A DNA stretch of 39,356 bases, taken from assembly GCA_030652805.1 (NCBI GenBank), contig JAUSPT010000031.1:1-39356 (forward strand), read 5' to 3'. Under the pieces are notes generated by a model that saw only the letters and a program-made list of their open reading frames with translations, did no database searches and was not told the origin of the DNA. Shown here piece by piece: positions 1-8,744 of this stretch. Within the stretch, counting starts at the first letter, position 1. The number at the start of each line of letters is the position of its first letter. The stretch is from a bacterium. Lineage in GTDB: Bacteria; JAHJDO01. Position numbers and translations under genes: made by a program.

Positions 1-2
1 CA

Positions 3-140
3 TGGCAGTTGGCTAGAGAGAAGGTGCCGGATCTGGACAAGCGCTTGCTTATGATTCCACCTATTGACCTTGATGTCGTGATCAGATTAGATCAGTCTTT
101 TTCTGGCAAGGGGGGTAATGATGTGTTGACCGTTCCCTAA
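3..140 (+). CDS. C-terminal fragment of an unidentified protein (5' end outside window)
   Basis: An open frame enters from the left edge and runs 45 codons to a TAA at 138-140, six bases before the convergent stop of zapA. The visible tail is rich in Leu, Asp and Pro and ends in a Gly/Asn-rich stretch. I do not recognise the family and there is too little sequence to assign a function. That it is coding is an inference from the uninterrupted frame and the tight convergent spacing; it could be a chance frame. Confidence 0.4.
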   Translation, partial: WQLAREKVPDLDKRLLMIPPIDLDVVIRLDQSFSGKGGNDVLTVP

Positions 141-146
141 ATTTAT

Positions 147-428
147 TTATGTTTCCAGATTTGTTTTGTCTATTTTCTCAATTATATCATCAATTTTTTG
201 TGCATGTTTTTCGTTTTTTTCTTTATATGAAAGGAATTCTTCTGCAATAAATAAAGCAGCCCAAGTAGTGATTTTAAGAGATGATGCTATATGTGTGTTG
301 TTAGAGATTTCGCTTATTTTATTATTCAGATACTCTTCAATTTTGCGAATATGGGATGAGTCTTTATCAGTCTTAACTTTATATTCTGTGCCAAGTACAC
401 TGATTTTTATCTGTTGTTGATCTGACAT
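147..428 (-). CDS. zapA: Cell division protein ZapA
   Basis: This is a 93-residue protein of the ZapA family, a cytoplasmic FtsZ-ring-associated protein that crosslinks FtsZ protofilaments. The N-terminal third has the family pattern of a short beta strand, a conserved Gly-Thr-Glu-Tyr turn (about residues 13-16) and an Ile-rich helix around the EEYLNNKI stretch. The central part resembles the family's 'AAL-IAEE' helix, and the C-terminal third is a charged coiled coil. The length is typical. It is the last gene of a minus-strand group following rpsI, 33 bases downstream. ZapA sequences are short and divergent, so the call rests on pattern rather than catalytic residues, but no other family fits as well. 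Confidence 0.75.
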   Translation of the reverse strand: MSDQQQIKISVLGTEYKVKTDKDSSHIRKIEEYLNNKISEISNNTHIASSLKITTWAALFIAEEFLSYKEKNEKHAQKIDDIIEKIDKTNLET

Positions 429-461
429 AAATGATATTTCACATCATATATAAGAAGCTTA

Positions 462-860
462 CTATCTCTTAGTAAATTGAAACTGTTTACGCGCGCCCTT
501 TTGTCCGTATTTCTTTCTTTCTTTCTTTCTCGGATCACGGGTAAGGAATCCTGCTTTCTTTAAAGTATCCTTTAATCCTTCATCAGCCTTTACTAATGCT
601 CTTGATATACCATGACGAACTGCGCCTGCCTGACCAGAGCTTCCTCCGCCTTTAACACTTGCAAAGATATGATATTTTTCAAGAGTATTTGTTTCATGAA
701 ATGGCTGGCATATAATTATGCTTAATGTATCATTCCCAAAATAATCCTTATAAGGTTTTTTATTTATTATTATTTCTCCTTTTCCTGGAATTAATCTTAC
801 ACGGGCGACAGATGTTTTCCGTCTGCCAGTAGAGTAGAATACTTGTTTTGCTTTTGCCAC
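462..860 (-). CDS. rpsI: 30S ribosomal protein S9
   Basis: This is a 132-residue bacterial S9, a structural component of the small ribosomal subunit whose C-terminal tail reaches the P-site tRNA. The sequence shows the [15 protein letters not shown] opening (residues 9-23), the [10 protein letters not shown] turn near residue 71 and the highly basic tail ending in the family's Lys-Arg. It is full length. It lies 12 bases downstream of rplM in the conserved L13-S9 order found in nearly all bacteria, so co-transcription is expected. Confidence 0.98.
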   Translation of the reverse strand: MAKAKQVFYSTGRRKTSVARVRLIPGKGEIIINKKPYKDYFGNDTLSIIICQPFHETNTLEKYHIFASVKGGGSSGQAGAVRHGISRALVKADEGLKDTLKKAGFLTRDPRKKERKKYGQKGARKQFQFTKR

Positions 861-872
861 AATAAATCTCCT

Positions 873-1313
873 TTATATTTCCATTTCTCGGGGGATAGGA
901 ACAGGTTTTTGAGCTTCCTGATGATGCTCTTTATCTGGATAGACCTTTAATTTTGTCAGCATTTTTCTACCGAGTTTATTTTTAGGAAGCATGCCTTTAA
1001 CAGCTCTTTTTATAACTTCCTCCGGGTTTTTTTTCATCAGGTCAAAAAGGCGTGTCTCTTTAAGGCCTCCCGGATATCCTGAGTAGTGATAATAAACTTT
1101 TTGCTCCAGTTTTTTACCTGTTAAGCGAACTTTAGCTGCATTAATAACAATTACATAATCTCCAACGTCAATATGAGGGGCATATATAGGTTTATGTTTC
1201 CCTCTGAGTATAGCTGCAACTTTAGATGCCAATCTCCCTAGAACCTTATCTTCTGCATTTACAATATACCATATTCTTTCTGTATTATCTGCCTTAGGAA
1301 TGAATGTCTTCAC
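873..1313 (-). CDS. rplM: 50S ribosomal protein L13
   Basis: This is a 146-residue L13, an early-assembling protein of the large ribosomal subunit. It has the family N-terminus with a WYIV segment, the LGRLAS motif (about residues 26-31), an H[12 protein letters not shown] stretch near residues 48-58, the [10 protein letters not shown] segment and a C-terminal GMLPKN-LGR-ML motif. Length and order (directly before rpsI) are canonical. The MerR-like gene upstream ends 15 bases before its start, so translation is probably from one polycistronic message. Confidence 0.98.
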   Translation of the reverse strand: MKTFIPKADNTERIWYIVNAEDKVLGRLASKVAAILRGKHKPIYAPHIDVGDYVIVINAAKVRLTGKKLEQKVYYHYSGYPGGLKETRLFDLMKKNPEEVIKRAVKGMLPKNKLGRKMLTKLKVYPDKEHHQEAQKPVPIPREMEI

Positions 1314-1328
1314 TATCTTGATCTCCTG

Positions 1329-1673
1329 TTACCCATTTGGGGTTTTTTCTAAAAACTTGTTTTCATTAAAGTCGGGGCTATATATTGTGTTTTTTAGCTC
1401 ATGTACCGGATGTGATTTTTGCATATGAGTTAATAACTTTAATCGTTTCAGCGCGTTATCCTTTTTAAATAATTTCTTTCCTTGAGGTGTTTCAGCATCT
1501 ATTTCAAGAAGTCCAGTCTGGATATAATTTTGGATTGTAAAAAAAGAAATTTTTGTCTCTTTTACAAGCTCTCTATCCTCAACGTAACCCCTTCGTTTTC
1601 TCTCAGCAATAGGCACATTTAATTCCTGAAAATCCTTGCTTTTCCTCATGTCTCTATCAGTTTTAATAGCCAT
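1329..1673 (-). CDS. MerR-like helix-turn-helix protein
   Basis: This is a 114-residue protein placed between clpP and rplM. Residues about 31-80 resemble a winged HTH of the MerR family: an RELVKETKIS helix, a 'FFTIQNYIQTGLL' recognition segment, a short wing with LFKKD, and a following LKRLKLL helix. A charged extension of about 30 residues precedes it, and a short tail without an obvious effector domain follows. Family knowledge would predict a small DNA-binding regulator; the target is unknown. Its position in a ribosomal/chaperone operon 15 bases upstream of rplM suggests a growth-linked role, but that is inference. The HTH assignment is from pattern only. Confidence 0.6.
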   Translation of the reverse strand: MAIKTDRDMRKSKDFQELNVPIAERKRRGYVEDRELVKETKISFFTIQNYIQTGLLEIDAETPQGKKLFKKDNALKRLKLLTHMQKSHPVHELKNTIYSPDFNENKFLEKTPNG

Positions 1674-1690
1674 AGGCTTAAACTCCGTTC

Positions 1691-2275
1691 CTACTTTTTT
1701 TCCGCGATTACCTCGTCAACAATACCATACTGCTTGGCTTGTTCAGCTGACATAAAAAAGTCTCTATCTGTATCAGTTTCTATTTTTTCTATTGACTGCC
1801 CTGTGTGCTTTGCGAGAATTTTATTTACTCTCTCTTTTAAGTCAAGCATTTCTTTTGCGTGAATATTAATATCTGACACCTGTCCCTGCATACCTCCTGA
1901 GGGTTGATGAATAAGGACACGTGCATTTGGAAGAGACATTCTTTTCCCTTTTGTCCCTGCAGCGAGTAATATGGCAGCTGCACTTGCTGCCTGCCCCATG
2001 CAAATAGTAGAAATATCTGATTTCACGAACTGCATAGTGTCGTATATTGCTAATCCTGCAGTAGCCACTCCTCCAGGACTGTTTATATAAATGGTTATGT
2101 CTTTATCCGGAGCTTCAAATTCCAGATACAATATCTGCGCAATTACAACATTAGCTACATTATCATCTATAGGAGTTCCGATAATTATATTTCTGTCTTT
2201 TAATAATCTTGAATAAATGTCATAGGCGCGTTCGGTTCTGCCTGTTTGCTCTATTACCATTGGAATTAAACTCAT
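1691..2275 (-). CDS. clpP: ATP-dependent Clp protease proteolytic subunit ClpP
   Basis: This is a 194-residue serine peptidase that forms the tetradecameric ClpP chamber and degrades proteins fed by Clp ATPases. The catalytic triad is visible: Ser98 in GQAASA, His123 in LIHQPSGG and Asp172 in TDRDFF. The NSPGG oxyanion-hole segment is at residues 65-69. Length is normal. The gene follows tig in the common tig-clpP order; the clpX that often comes next is absent here, replaced by the MerR-like gene and the rplM-rpsI pair. A ribosome binding site resembling GGAGGTGG lies a few bases upstream of the ATG. Confidence 0.97.
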   Translation of the reverse strand: MSLIPMVIEQTGRTERAYDIYSRLLKDRNIIIGTPIDDNVANVVIAQILYLEFEAPDKDITIYINSPGGVATAGLAIYDTMQFVKSDISTICMGQAASAAAILLAAGTKGKRMSLPNARVLIHQPSGGMQGQVSDINIHAKEMLDLKERVNKILAKHTGQSIEKIETDTDRDFFMSAEQAKQYGIVDEVIAEKK

Positions 2276-2313
2276 AATACCACCTCCATCAGGCTACGTG
2301 CCTGCAGCAATTA

Positions 2314-3531
2314 TTAATTTTCAATCTTGGCGTTTTCGTATATAAAGTCAAGAATTTTCTGTCTTTTCATTTGTCTTTGTATGTACTCTATGTAATTGTC
2401 CATATTGGCTGTTTTATTAGAGCCTGCCAGATTTTGAAGTTTCTGTTTAGCCTCTTCTTCGCTAACATCCAGTTTTTCTTTTTCAGCAATCTCCTCCAGA
2501 ACAAGCATTTTTTTTACGTCTTTAGTTGCTTCTTTTAAATATTTTTCTTTCCATTTGTTCTTATCAGTGTCTTTTTCTCCTCTACTGGTGCCTATATAGT
2601 CTATTTGTTTATCTACAAGTCCTGCCGGAATTAACATCTTGGAGTTCTCTGTAACCATGTCTAACAACTGTTCCTTAATATCTGTTTTTTGTTTATCTTC
2701 AGCAACGCTTTTAAGTTTCTTCCGAATATCATCTTTAAACTCATCAAGGGTTTTAAAATTACCCAATTCCTTTGCAAAATCGTCGTTAATCGGTAGAAGT
2801 TTTTTCTCTTTTACCTGTCTAATAGTTATTTTGTAAATAGTTTTTATGCCTTTTTCTTTTGAAATTACTTCAACTTCTTTCTTCTCGTCTATTTTTGTCC
2901 CAACGAGTTCTTTTTCTACTTTTTCAGGAAGAATTTTAGAACCTAATATATATGGAGCATTAGTCTGTTTTTTTGATGGTGCACCGTCAGTGATTAGCTC
3001 ATAATCTATTATTATTTGATCACTGACTTTTGCAGGCCGATTGACCGGAACAAATTCCGCGCCCTGCTCTTGTCTCATTTTCAATACATTGTTAACGTCA
3101 TCATCAGAAACATTAGCAGATTTTACAGACATTTCTAGTCCTTTGTAGTTGGCAAGTTTTATATCAGGCTTTACTTCTAAAGACATCTCATAGGTAAATG
3201 GCTTTTCTTCTTCAAAAGTGACCTTATCTATCTTGGGCTCAGAAACAGGGATTAGATTATTATTCTTAAGTATATCTTGATAAGTTTGATTAATGAGTTT
3301 CTCCTTAATTTCCTCCTTTAGGACTTTCTCGAAGCGCATCTTTAAAATAGGATAGGGAGTTTTGCCTGTCCTGAATCCATGTACAGATGCAGTCTTTTGG
3401 AGGGCGTTATATGCATTTTTTGTCTCTTTTTCAACTAGTTCAACAGGCACTTCAACCTTTAAGAGACGGCCGCAATTTCCAATATCCTGTATATCCACCT
3501 TAACATTGTTACTGCTGCTAGTATCTGTCAT
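2314..3531 (-). CDS. tig: Trigger factor, ribosome-associated chaperone
   Basis: This is a 405-residue trigger factor that binds at the ribosome exit tunnel and shields nascent chains. The N-terminal ribosome-binding domain contains the signature-like GFRTGKTPYPIL segment (about residues 53-64; the family motif is G-F-R-x-G-x-x-P). A middle FKBP-type prolyl isomerase-like domain follows (roughly 150-235), then a long helical C-terminal chaperone domain. The length is slightly below the family's 430-450 residues. It is the first protein gene of its block, following three tRNA genes on the same strand, and is followed by clpP at 38 bases. Confidence 0.94.
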   Translation of the reverse strand: MTDTSSSNNVKVDIQDIGNCGRLLKVEVPVELVEKETKNAYNALQKTASVHGFRTGKTPYPILKMRFEKVLKEEIKEKLINQTYQDILKNNNLIPVSEPKIDKVTFEEEKPFTYEMSLEVKPDIKLANYKGLEMSVKSANVSDDDVNNVLKMRQEQGAEFVPVNRPAKVSDQIIIDYELITDGAPSKKQTNAPYILGSKILPEKVEKELVGTKIDEKKEVEVISKEKGIKTIYKITIRQVKEKKLLPINDDFAKELGNFKTLDEFKDDIRKKLKSVAEDKQKTDIKEQLLDMVTENSKMLIPAGLVDKQIDYIGTSRGEKDTDKNKWKEKYLKEATKDVKKMLVLEEIAEKEKLDVSEEEAKQKLQNLAGSNKTANMDNYIEYIQRQMKRQKILDFIYENAKIEN

Positions 3532-3577
3532 TGTTCCTTCCTTGTTTTATTCTTATAGTTCAAAATCTTTCCATCAG

Positions 3578-3649
3578 AGCGGGTGATGAGATTCGAACCC
3601 ACGACCACTTCGTTGGCAACGAAGAGCTCTACCACTGAGCTACACCCGC
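3578..3649 (-). tRNA. tRNA-Gly (anticodon GCC)
   Basis: The minus strand folds as a cloverleaf: a 7-bp acceptor GCGGGTG/CACCCGC, D arm GCTC/GAGC, anticodon arm CTTCG-TTGCCAA-CGAAG and a T arm with the TTCGAAT loop. The anticodon GCC reads glycine GGC/GGU codons. U73 is the expected discriminator for glycine. The 3' CCA is not encoded. Confidence 0.97.
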
Positions 3650-3663
3650 ATAAAACTTACCAG

Positions 3664-3747
3664 TGCGAGAGGCGGGAGTTGAACCCGCATCCCTGTAAAG
3701 GGACTAGATCCTAAATCTAGCGCGTATGCCAGTTCCGCCACCCTCGC
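3664..3747 (-). tRNA. tRNA-Leu (anticodon UAG)
   Basis: This is a class II tRNA with a long variable arm. The anticodon arm is CTAGA-TTTAGGA-TCTAG, the variable stem is formed by TCCCT/AGGGA, and the T loop is TTCAACT. The acceptor stem is GCGAGGG/CTCTCGC with one G-U pair, and A73 matches leucine identity. CCA is not encoded. It lies 14 bases upstream, in the transcribed direction, of tRNA-Gly. Confidence 0.97.
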
Positions 3748-3753
3748 TCTTAG

Positions 3754-3826
3754 TAGGCCGTGAGGGAATCGAACCCACAACCAACGGATTAAGAGTCCGC
3801 TGCTCTGCCAATTGAGCTAACGACCC
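3754..3826 (-). tRNA. tRNA-Lys (anticodon CUU)
   Basis: The cloverleaf has acceptor GGGTCGT/ACGGCCT (a terminal G-U and an internal U-G pair), D arm GCTC/GAGC, and anticodon arm GCGGA-CTCTTAA-TCCGT giving CUU for lysine AAG. The T stem GTGGG/CCCTC contains one U-U mismatch at the second pair, which is unusual but tolerable. A73 fits lysine and CCA is not encoded. It is the first of three tandem tRNAs. Confidence 0.93.
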
Positions 3827-3875
3827 CAATAATTCCGTCATTATACAGATTTTTTTAATGATGGCAATGGAAATT

Positions 3876-4628
3876 TTACTGTTTTACTATTGCTTTTGTC
3901 GGGCATTTTTTAATGCATTCACCGCAATTAGTGCATTTTTTCGGATCTATTACTGCCAGATTGTTCTCTAATGTTATTGCATCTGCTGGACATGCCTTAA
4001 TGCATACGCCACATCCGATACACGCAGTTTTACACACTGCTCTTGCGTCTTTTCCCTTATCTCTGTTGCTGCACGCAACGAAAACTTCCTGATTTTTGGG
4101 AACAAGTTTAATAATATTTTTGGGACATACTTCTATGCATTTTTCACACATTTTACAAAGGTCTTTGTCAAATACAGGTATGCCTTGTTTAAAAGAAATT
4201 GCTCCAAAGGGACATATTTTAGCGCAATCCCCAAACCCTAGGCACCCATAACCGCATGAGTTGTTTCCACCACTGAGGAGCATAGCAGCTTTACATGTTT
4301 GAATACCAATATAAAGAAATTTTCTCTGCTGATTAGCAGTTCTCTGACACAAGAGAACAGGGAAAGTTTTTGAGATTAGTTCTGTCTCTTTTTTATCCAT
4401 AAGTACGCATCTATCGGGTGAGACTTTACCGTCTGCGACGGCTTTGGCAAAACCCATACAGCCTGTAAATCCACATGCGCCACAATTTGCACCAGGAAGA
4501 GCTTTAAAAATCTCTTCTATTTTGGGATCAATTTTTACAGCGAATTTTCTTGATGCATAACCAAGCACAAGACCAAAGACCAGTCCAAGCCCTCCAAGAA
4601 GCAGAGTTGCTGTTAAAATGGTTTGCAT
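3876..4628 (-). CDS. rnfB: Rnf complex subunit RnfB, polyferredoxin
   Basis: This is the 250-residue electron-input subunit of the membrane Rnf complex (ferredoxin:NAD oxidoreductase coupled to Na+ or H+ transport). An N-terminal membrane helix (residues 4-24) is followed by the characteristic Fe-S domain with Cys49, Cys52, Cys57 and Cys74. Four CxxCxxC-type ferredoxin motifs come next (one starting at the [11 protein letters not shown] region, then [24 protein letters not shown] and [12 protein letters not shown]). This is a multi-cluster form, as in Clostridia-type Rnf. It is the last gene of the rnfCDGEAB order, 14 bases after rnfA. Confidence 0.95.
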   Translation of the reverse strand: MQTILTATLLLGGLGLVFGLVLGYASRKFAVKIDPKIEEIFKALPGANCGACGFTGCMGFAKAVADGKVSPDRCVLMDKKETELISKTFPVLLCQRTANQQRKFLYIGIQTCKAAMLLSGGNNSCGYGCLGFGDCAKICPFGAISFKQGIPVFDKDLCKMCEKCIEVCPKNIIKLVPKNQEVFVACSNRDKGKDARAVCKTACIGCGVCIKACPADAITLENNLAVIDPKKCTNCGECIKKCPTKAIVKQ

Positions 4629-4642
4629 ATTGAACCTTTTTA

Positions 4643-5230
4643 TTATTGAGAAACTAAACCGGTAAAGCCCATAAAAGCAAGTGACATTAAACCAGCTATG
4701 ATAAACGCAATTGGTATACCTCTCATGCAGTCAGGCACGTCGGTTAGATCCAGCCTTTCCCTTATTGCAGACATAAGAAGTAATGCGATAGTAAAACCCA
4801 CACCAGCGCCCAGACCATTTACAATGCTGCCTATAAAACCAAGATTAGAATCACTATTAATTGTTGCTACACCGAGAACAGCACAGTTTGTAGTAATAAG
4901 AGGAAGATAAATTCCCAATGCTTGTTGAAGAGCAGGGCTTATTTTAGCAATGACCATTTCCACAAATTGAACCAGTGTTGCAATAACAAGAATAAAGGTA
5001 ATTGTTTGTAAAAACGTTATATTTAATGGGATTAATAAGTAATGCTGTATAACCCATGTAGCCATTGATGCAATGGTCATGACAAAAATTACAGCCATCC
5101 CCATTCCAAATGCAGCGGAACTTTTTTTAGAAACACCTAAGAATGGGCATATGCCAAGAAATCTATTTAATACATAGTTATTTACCAAAGCTGCAGAAAG
5201 GAATATTATAAATAATTTAGTAAAAAGCAT
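4643..5230 (-). CDS. rnfA: Rnf complex subunit RnfA, integral membrane
   Basis: This is a 195-residue, six-helix membrane subunit. It carries the [19 protein letters not shown] segment (about residues 18-36) and the [10 protein letters not shown] motif near residue 113. The cysteines in these half-helices are known in the RnfA/NqrE family to coordinate an intramembrane Fe-S cluster with the matching cysteines of RnfE. The length is typical. It starts 3 bases after rnfE ends, indicating coupled translation. Confidence 0.97.
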   Translation of the reverse strand: MLFTKLFIIFLSAALVNNYVLNRFLGICPFLGVSKKSSAAFGMGMAVIFVMTIASMATWVIQHYLLIPLNITFLQTITFILVIATLVQFVEMVIAKISPALQQALGIYLPLITTNCAVLGVATINSDSNLGFIGSIVNGLGAGVGFTIALLLMSAIRERLDLTDVPDCMRGIPIAFIIAGLMSLAFMGFTGLVSQ

Positions 5231-5233
5231 CGT

Positions 5234-5830
5234 TTACGCTTTCCTTTTTTTTGCCAGACTATTGAATAATCCAAGGAATAGACCGAGAGCTATAAATGCT
5301 CCTGGGGGAAGTATCATTATTATCACAGGATTAAATCCAGTTCCCAATATATGATATCCCCAGATTGTTCCGGCTCCAAGTATTTCTCTTGTAGCTCCAA
5401 GAAGCGCAAGTGCACCTGTAAATCCTATTCCCATGCCTAATGCGTCCATAATTGAAGGGAAAACAGGATTTTTTGATGCAAAAGCCTCTGCTCTGCCAAG
5501 TATAATACAGTTTACAACAATCAATGGAATAAATATCCCGAGGGATTTATTTAATGCGGGAAAATATGCCTGCATTATAAGTTCTACTATAGTTACAAAA
5601 GTAGCAATGATCACAATAAAAGCAGGAATGCGAATATTTGATGGTATAAATTTTCGAAATAAAGAAACAAGTATATTGGACCCTAAAAGAACAAAAGTAG
5701 TAGCTGCTCCCATGCCTATGGCATTTACCAATGAGGTTGAAACAGCAAGTGTTGGACACATGCCCAGAATGAGCCGAAACGTTGGATTCTCTGCAAGAAT
5801 GCCTCTTGTAAAATCTTGTTTGAGACTCAT
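5234..5830 (-). CDS. rnfE: Rnf complex subunit RnfE, integral membrane
   Basis: This 198-residue membrane subunit is paralogous to RnfA. It contains LILGMCPTLAVSTSL (near residues 20-34) and the VVNCIILGRAEAFA motif near residue 108, matching the NqrD/RnfE family including the paired cysteines. The start ATG overlaps the rnfG stop by four bases (ATGA). An open frame on the opposite strand across this gene is a codon-composition shadow. Confidence 0.97.
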   Translation of the reverse strand: MSLKQDFTRGILAENPTFRLILGMCPTLAVSTSLVNAIGMGAATTFVLLGSNILVSLFRKFIPSNIRIPAFIVIIATFVTIVELIMQAYFPALNKSLGIFIPLIVVNCIILGRAEAFASKNPVFPSIMDALGMGIGFTGALALLGATREILGAGTIWGYHILGTGFNPVIIMILPPGAFIALGLFLGLFNSLAKKRKA

Positions 5831-6372
5831 TTTTGTTTTCTCTCAATCTTTAAAAATTCTACCATAGATTTTTGTACGGCTTCACTAACAGTGCGCGATG
5901 ATATAGTAGCTCCAGTGAGTGCATCAATAGTTCCTTTACTGAAATCCTTTTTTAGCAAAACCTGTTTCAAGGTTTTGTTCATAAACTGATCTGTGAACTT
6001 CGTTCCTTCTACTCTTGTTCCAAGACCTGGAGTTTCATTTTGGCTTGTAATTCTGATAGCTTTAATTGTTTTGTTCAGATTCATACCCACTTTAATTTTA
6101 ATTGTGCCGCCAAATCCTTCCCCAGACGCATCTATTACATATCCTATTAACTTATTTTTTGTATAAACTTCATAATAAGCATAGTTGTCTTTACCAGTAG
6201 TTAGGTTAAAGCTTGTCGCTTTTGGGAAAATGGCCTTTAGAGCTTTTTCTTCTTCCAGTTTAACTCGTTTTGCAATTGGTTCCTTTGTTACAGTATAGAT
6301 TATACCTAAAATTGTGCCCGAGATAGCGGCAATTATAAGCAGACTCGCTGATAGTTTTAATATATTACGCAT
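5827..6372 (-). CDS. rnfG: Rnf complex subunit RnfG, covalent FMN protein
   Basis: This is a 181-residue extracytoplasmic electron carrier with one N-terminal membrane helix (residues 5-27) and an FMN-binding domain. The flavinylation motif D-A-L-T-G-A-T ends at Thr156, the expected FMN attachment residue; the ETPGLGTR segment (113-120) is also typical. Attachment in this family needs an ApbE-type flavin transferase, which is not encoded in this window. The start overlaps the rnfD stop by 8 bases. Confidence 0.96.
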   Translation of the reverse strand: MRNILKLSASLLIIAAISGTILGIIYTVTKEPIAKRVKLEEEKALKAIFPKATSFNLTTGKDNYAYYEVYTKNKLIGYVIDASGEGFGGTIKIKVGMNLNKTIKAIRITSQNETPGLGTRVEGTKFTDQFMNKTLKQVLLKKDFSKGTIDALTGATISSRTVSEAVQKSMVEFLKIERKQK

Positions 6373-7321
6373 TTATTTCCCCAAATTTTTTAGGTATAGT
6401 CCATTTCCACCTATCTATTAATGGAGTCACAGCATTCATCAATAATATAGAATAGCACACTCCTTCAGGATATCCGCCTTTCAACCTTATCAAAACTACT
6501 ATTATTCCAGCTCCTAATCCAAATATAATTTTGCCCTTGGGTGTTATAGGGGTTGTTACATAATCTGTTGCCATGAAGAAAGCGCCAAGAATTAATCCTC
6601 CACTCAGTATGCTGAATAATGCGTCTCCTGTGAATAAGCCGTTACGGCCGAATATCCAGGAAAGCAGTGCTACACACCCAATGTAAGAAACAGGAATATG
6701 CCATGAAATTCGTTTTCTTATAAATAAAAATATTGCGCCCAGCAGCAGGGCAAAAGCAGACGTCTCTCCGATACATCCTCCTACATTCCCGATAAACAGG
6801 CTCCAGTGGGAAGGAAGTTCTTGAGCCAGATTAAGCTTTACTATCGCTAATGGAGTTGCGCAGGTTTCAGCATCAATCCTTCTGAACCATCCTGATTGTG
6901 GCGCCAGCCATGTGGTCATAAAAGTAGGCCATGAAGCCACAAGTATTGCTCTGCCTATAAGTGCCGGGTTGAATATATTACGTCCAAGACCACCAAATAC
7001 TTCTTTCCCCAGTATAACAGCACATGCAGTTCCAACTGCAGGCAGCCATAAAGGTACGTCCGGAGGTATTATCATAGCTAACAGGAGACCTGTTACAATG
7101 CCGCTGCCATTTGATATAGTTTTGCGTCCTCTTATTTTGGATATGATTGCTTCAGTTATTAGGGCTGTGGAGATGCTTATTGCGACTGGATATAACACTT
7201 GTGTGCCGAAAAAATAAATTCCCATACCAAGTGCGGGCACAAGAGCTATTATAACATCCCACATTATCTTTTTGACGGATAAATTAGAATGGATATGCGG
7301 GGATGCTGAAAGAGTATACAT
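6365..7321 (-). CDS. rnfD: Rnf complex subunit RnfD, covalent FMN membrane protein
   Basis: This is a 318-residue multi-helix membrane subunit of the NqrB/RnfD family. I place the start at the ATG at 7321, whose first base is shared with the rnfC stop (TAATG), because the MYTLSASPHIHS opening matches RnfD. A longer frame from 7417 would add 32 residues lying inside rnfC. The likely FMN-carrying threonine is Thr156 in D-A-E-T-C-A-T-P-L-A, where Cys stands in place of the usual Gly of the (S/T)GAT motif. GCIGETSA, FFMATDYVTTP and a GYPEG segment near the C-terminus are further family hallmarks. Confidence 0.93.
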   Translation of the reverse strand: MYTLSASPHIHSNLSVKKIMWDVIIALVPALGMGIYFFGTQVLYPVAISISTALITEAIISKIRGRKTISNGSGIVTGLLLAMIIPPDVPLWLPAVGTACAVILGKEVFGGLGRNIFNPALIGRAILVASWPTFMTTWLAPQSGWFRRIDAETCATPLAIVKLNLAQELPSHWSLFIGNVGGCIGETSAFALLLGAIFLFIRKRISWHIPVSYIGCVALLSWIFGRNGLFTGDALFSILSGGLILGAFFMATDYVTTPITPKGKIIFGLGAGIIVVLIRLKGGYPEGVCYSILLMNAVTPLIDRWKWTIPKKFGEINA

Positions 7322-8646
7322 TAAAATTTTCTTAACCGTGTTTTTCCATATTTTATATACTGGACTATTGGTATATGTGCAGGACATACATATGTACAAG
7401 CCCCACATTCCATGCAATCTAATAATCCGTATTCTTTTGCATGTTCAAACTGATCATTTTTTATAGAGTTAGTTATTACATTAGGCAATATCTTCATTGG
7501 GCAAACACTAGCACAGTTGCCACATCTTATACAACATTCCTCAGGCTCGTCACAAATCTCGTCCTTTGTTTGTACAAGTATTCCAGACGTGCCTTTAATT
7601 ACCGGGACATCTGTTGTATATTGAGCGATCCCCATCATTGGGCCGCCCATTATTATTTTGCCTATTTCTTCTTTGACTCCTTCGCATGCCTCTATTAAAT
7701 TTAAAAAAGGAGTTCCTATTCTTACTCTAAGATTTTGTGGATTCCTGATGCCTCCTCCTGTTACAGTTACAATTCGCTCTACCAGAGGTTTTCTTTCTAC
7801 GACAGATTCATATACTGCAAATGAGGTGCCAACATTACTAACTATTACTCCTACATCCATTGGAAGTCCGCCGCTTGGCACTTCACGTTTCAGGAGAGCT
7901 TTTATAAGCTGTTTTTCAGCTCCCTGAGGATATTTTACCTTAAGTGCCATTATGTCAACATCTGTATCTGATTCTTTATTGATTTCGTCAGTAATTTTTT
8001 TAAGTGCATCAGGTTTATTTTGTTCGATACCAATTATGCCTTTCTTTACGCCAGTTGCTTTCATTAGGATTTTGAGTCCGATGACAACTTGTTTTGCATA
8101 TTCCAGCATTAGCCTGTGATCAGCTGTTAGAAATGGTTCGCATTCAGCGCCATTTAAAATATATGTATCAATTTTTTTATTTTCTGGCGGGCTAAGTTTT
8201 ACATGTATTGGAAACATAGCTCCGCCAAGGCCAACAACACCTGCTTCCTTTACAATATGTTTTATTTGTTCTGGCTCAAGCGTTTTCCAGTCTCTTTTTG
8301 TTTCTTCAATGGCCCATGTATCGGCCTCATCAGATTCTATAATAATAGATAGAACTTTAGTCCCTAAAGGATGTAGCATAGGGGAAATATCTACTACTTT
8401 ACCTGATATTGTGGCATGAACAGGTGCCGATATAAATGCCTGCGCGTCACCAATCTTTTGCCCTACTTTAACAATGTCTCCAATATTAACTAGTGGCTTA
8501 CATACTGCGCCTGTATGCTGCAGCATGGGAATGATTGCTTTTTTAGGAGGGAGAAGATTTAGAATTTTCTTTGTATTTGTGCTATCTTTAGAATTCTCTG
8601 GATGAATTCCTCCATGAAAGCTAGAGTTTATCATATTATTTATCAT
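7321..8646 (-). CDS. rnfC: Rnf complex subunit RnfC, NADH/FMN-binding Fe-S subunit
   Basis: This is a 441-residue peripheral subunit. It opens with the family FHGGIHP segment (about residues 10-16) and a lipoyl-like region. A Rossmann-like GVVGLGGAMFP motif for nucleotide/FMN binding (near 136-146) follows, and it ends with two [4Fe-4S] motifs, CIRCGNCASVCP (about 372-383) and CMECGACTYVCP (411-422). It is the first gene of the rnfCDGEAB operon. The upstream region shows no clear Shine-Dalgarno for either the first or the fifth Met, so the exact start is uncertain by four residues. Confidence 0.94.
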   Translation of the reverse strand: MINNMINSSFHGGIHPENSKDSTNTKKILNLLPPKKAIIPMLQHTGAVCKPLVNIGDIVKVGQKIGDAQAFISAPVHATISGKVVDISPMLHPLGTKVLSIIIESDEADTWAIEETKRDWKTLEPEQIKHIVKEAGVVGLGGAMFPIHVKLSPPENKKIDTYILNGAECEPFLTADHRLMLEYAKQVVIGLKILMKATGVKKGIIGIEQNKPDALKKITDEINKESDTDVDIMALKVKYPQGAEKQLIKALLKREVPSGGLPMDVGVIVSNVGTSFAVYESVVERKPLVERIVTVTGGGIRNPQNLRVRIGTPFLNLIEACEGVKEEIGKIIMGGPMMGIAQYTTDVPVIKGTSGILVQTKDEICDEPEECCIRCGNCASVCPMKILPNVITNSIKNDQFEHAKEYGLLDCMECGACTYVCPAHIPIVQYIKYGKTRLRKF

Positions 8647-8654
8647 AGATTAAA

Positions 8655-8683
8655 TTGACAGTTTATAAGTTACTTGCTAAAAT
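8655..8683 (+). promoter_or_regulatory. Sigma-70-type promoter upstream of hldD
   Basis: A perfect -35 TTGACA (8655-8660) is separated by 17 bases from a -10 TAAAAT (8678-8683). The predicted start near 8690 gives a leader of about 55 bases to the hldD ATG. The site lies in the 98-base divergent gap and is only 8 bases from the rnfC start codon, so it could affect rnf expression on the opposite strand. Confidence 0.75.
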
Positions 8684-8744
8684 TCTGTGCAATGATATCA
8701 ACTAATTTTTAGTTTGTCAAAACGCCTAGAGAGTAGGGGCAGGA

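Noticed and set aside
3830-3875. Terminator after rnfB
   Set aside because: The only inverted repeat (TCATTA/TAATGA) is short, AT-only and has a long loop, and the following sequence lacks a proper U-run in the transcribed direction.
5433-5867. 144-codon plus-strand frame across rnfE/rnfG
   Set aside because: It is antisense to clearly recognisable membrane-protein genes; its composition is the mirror of hydrophobic codons.
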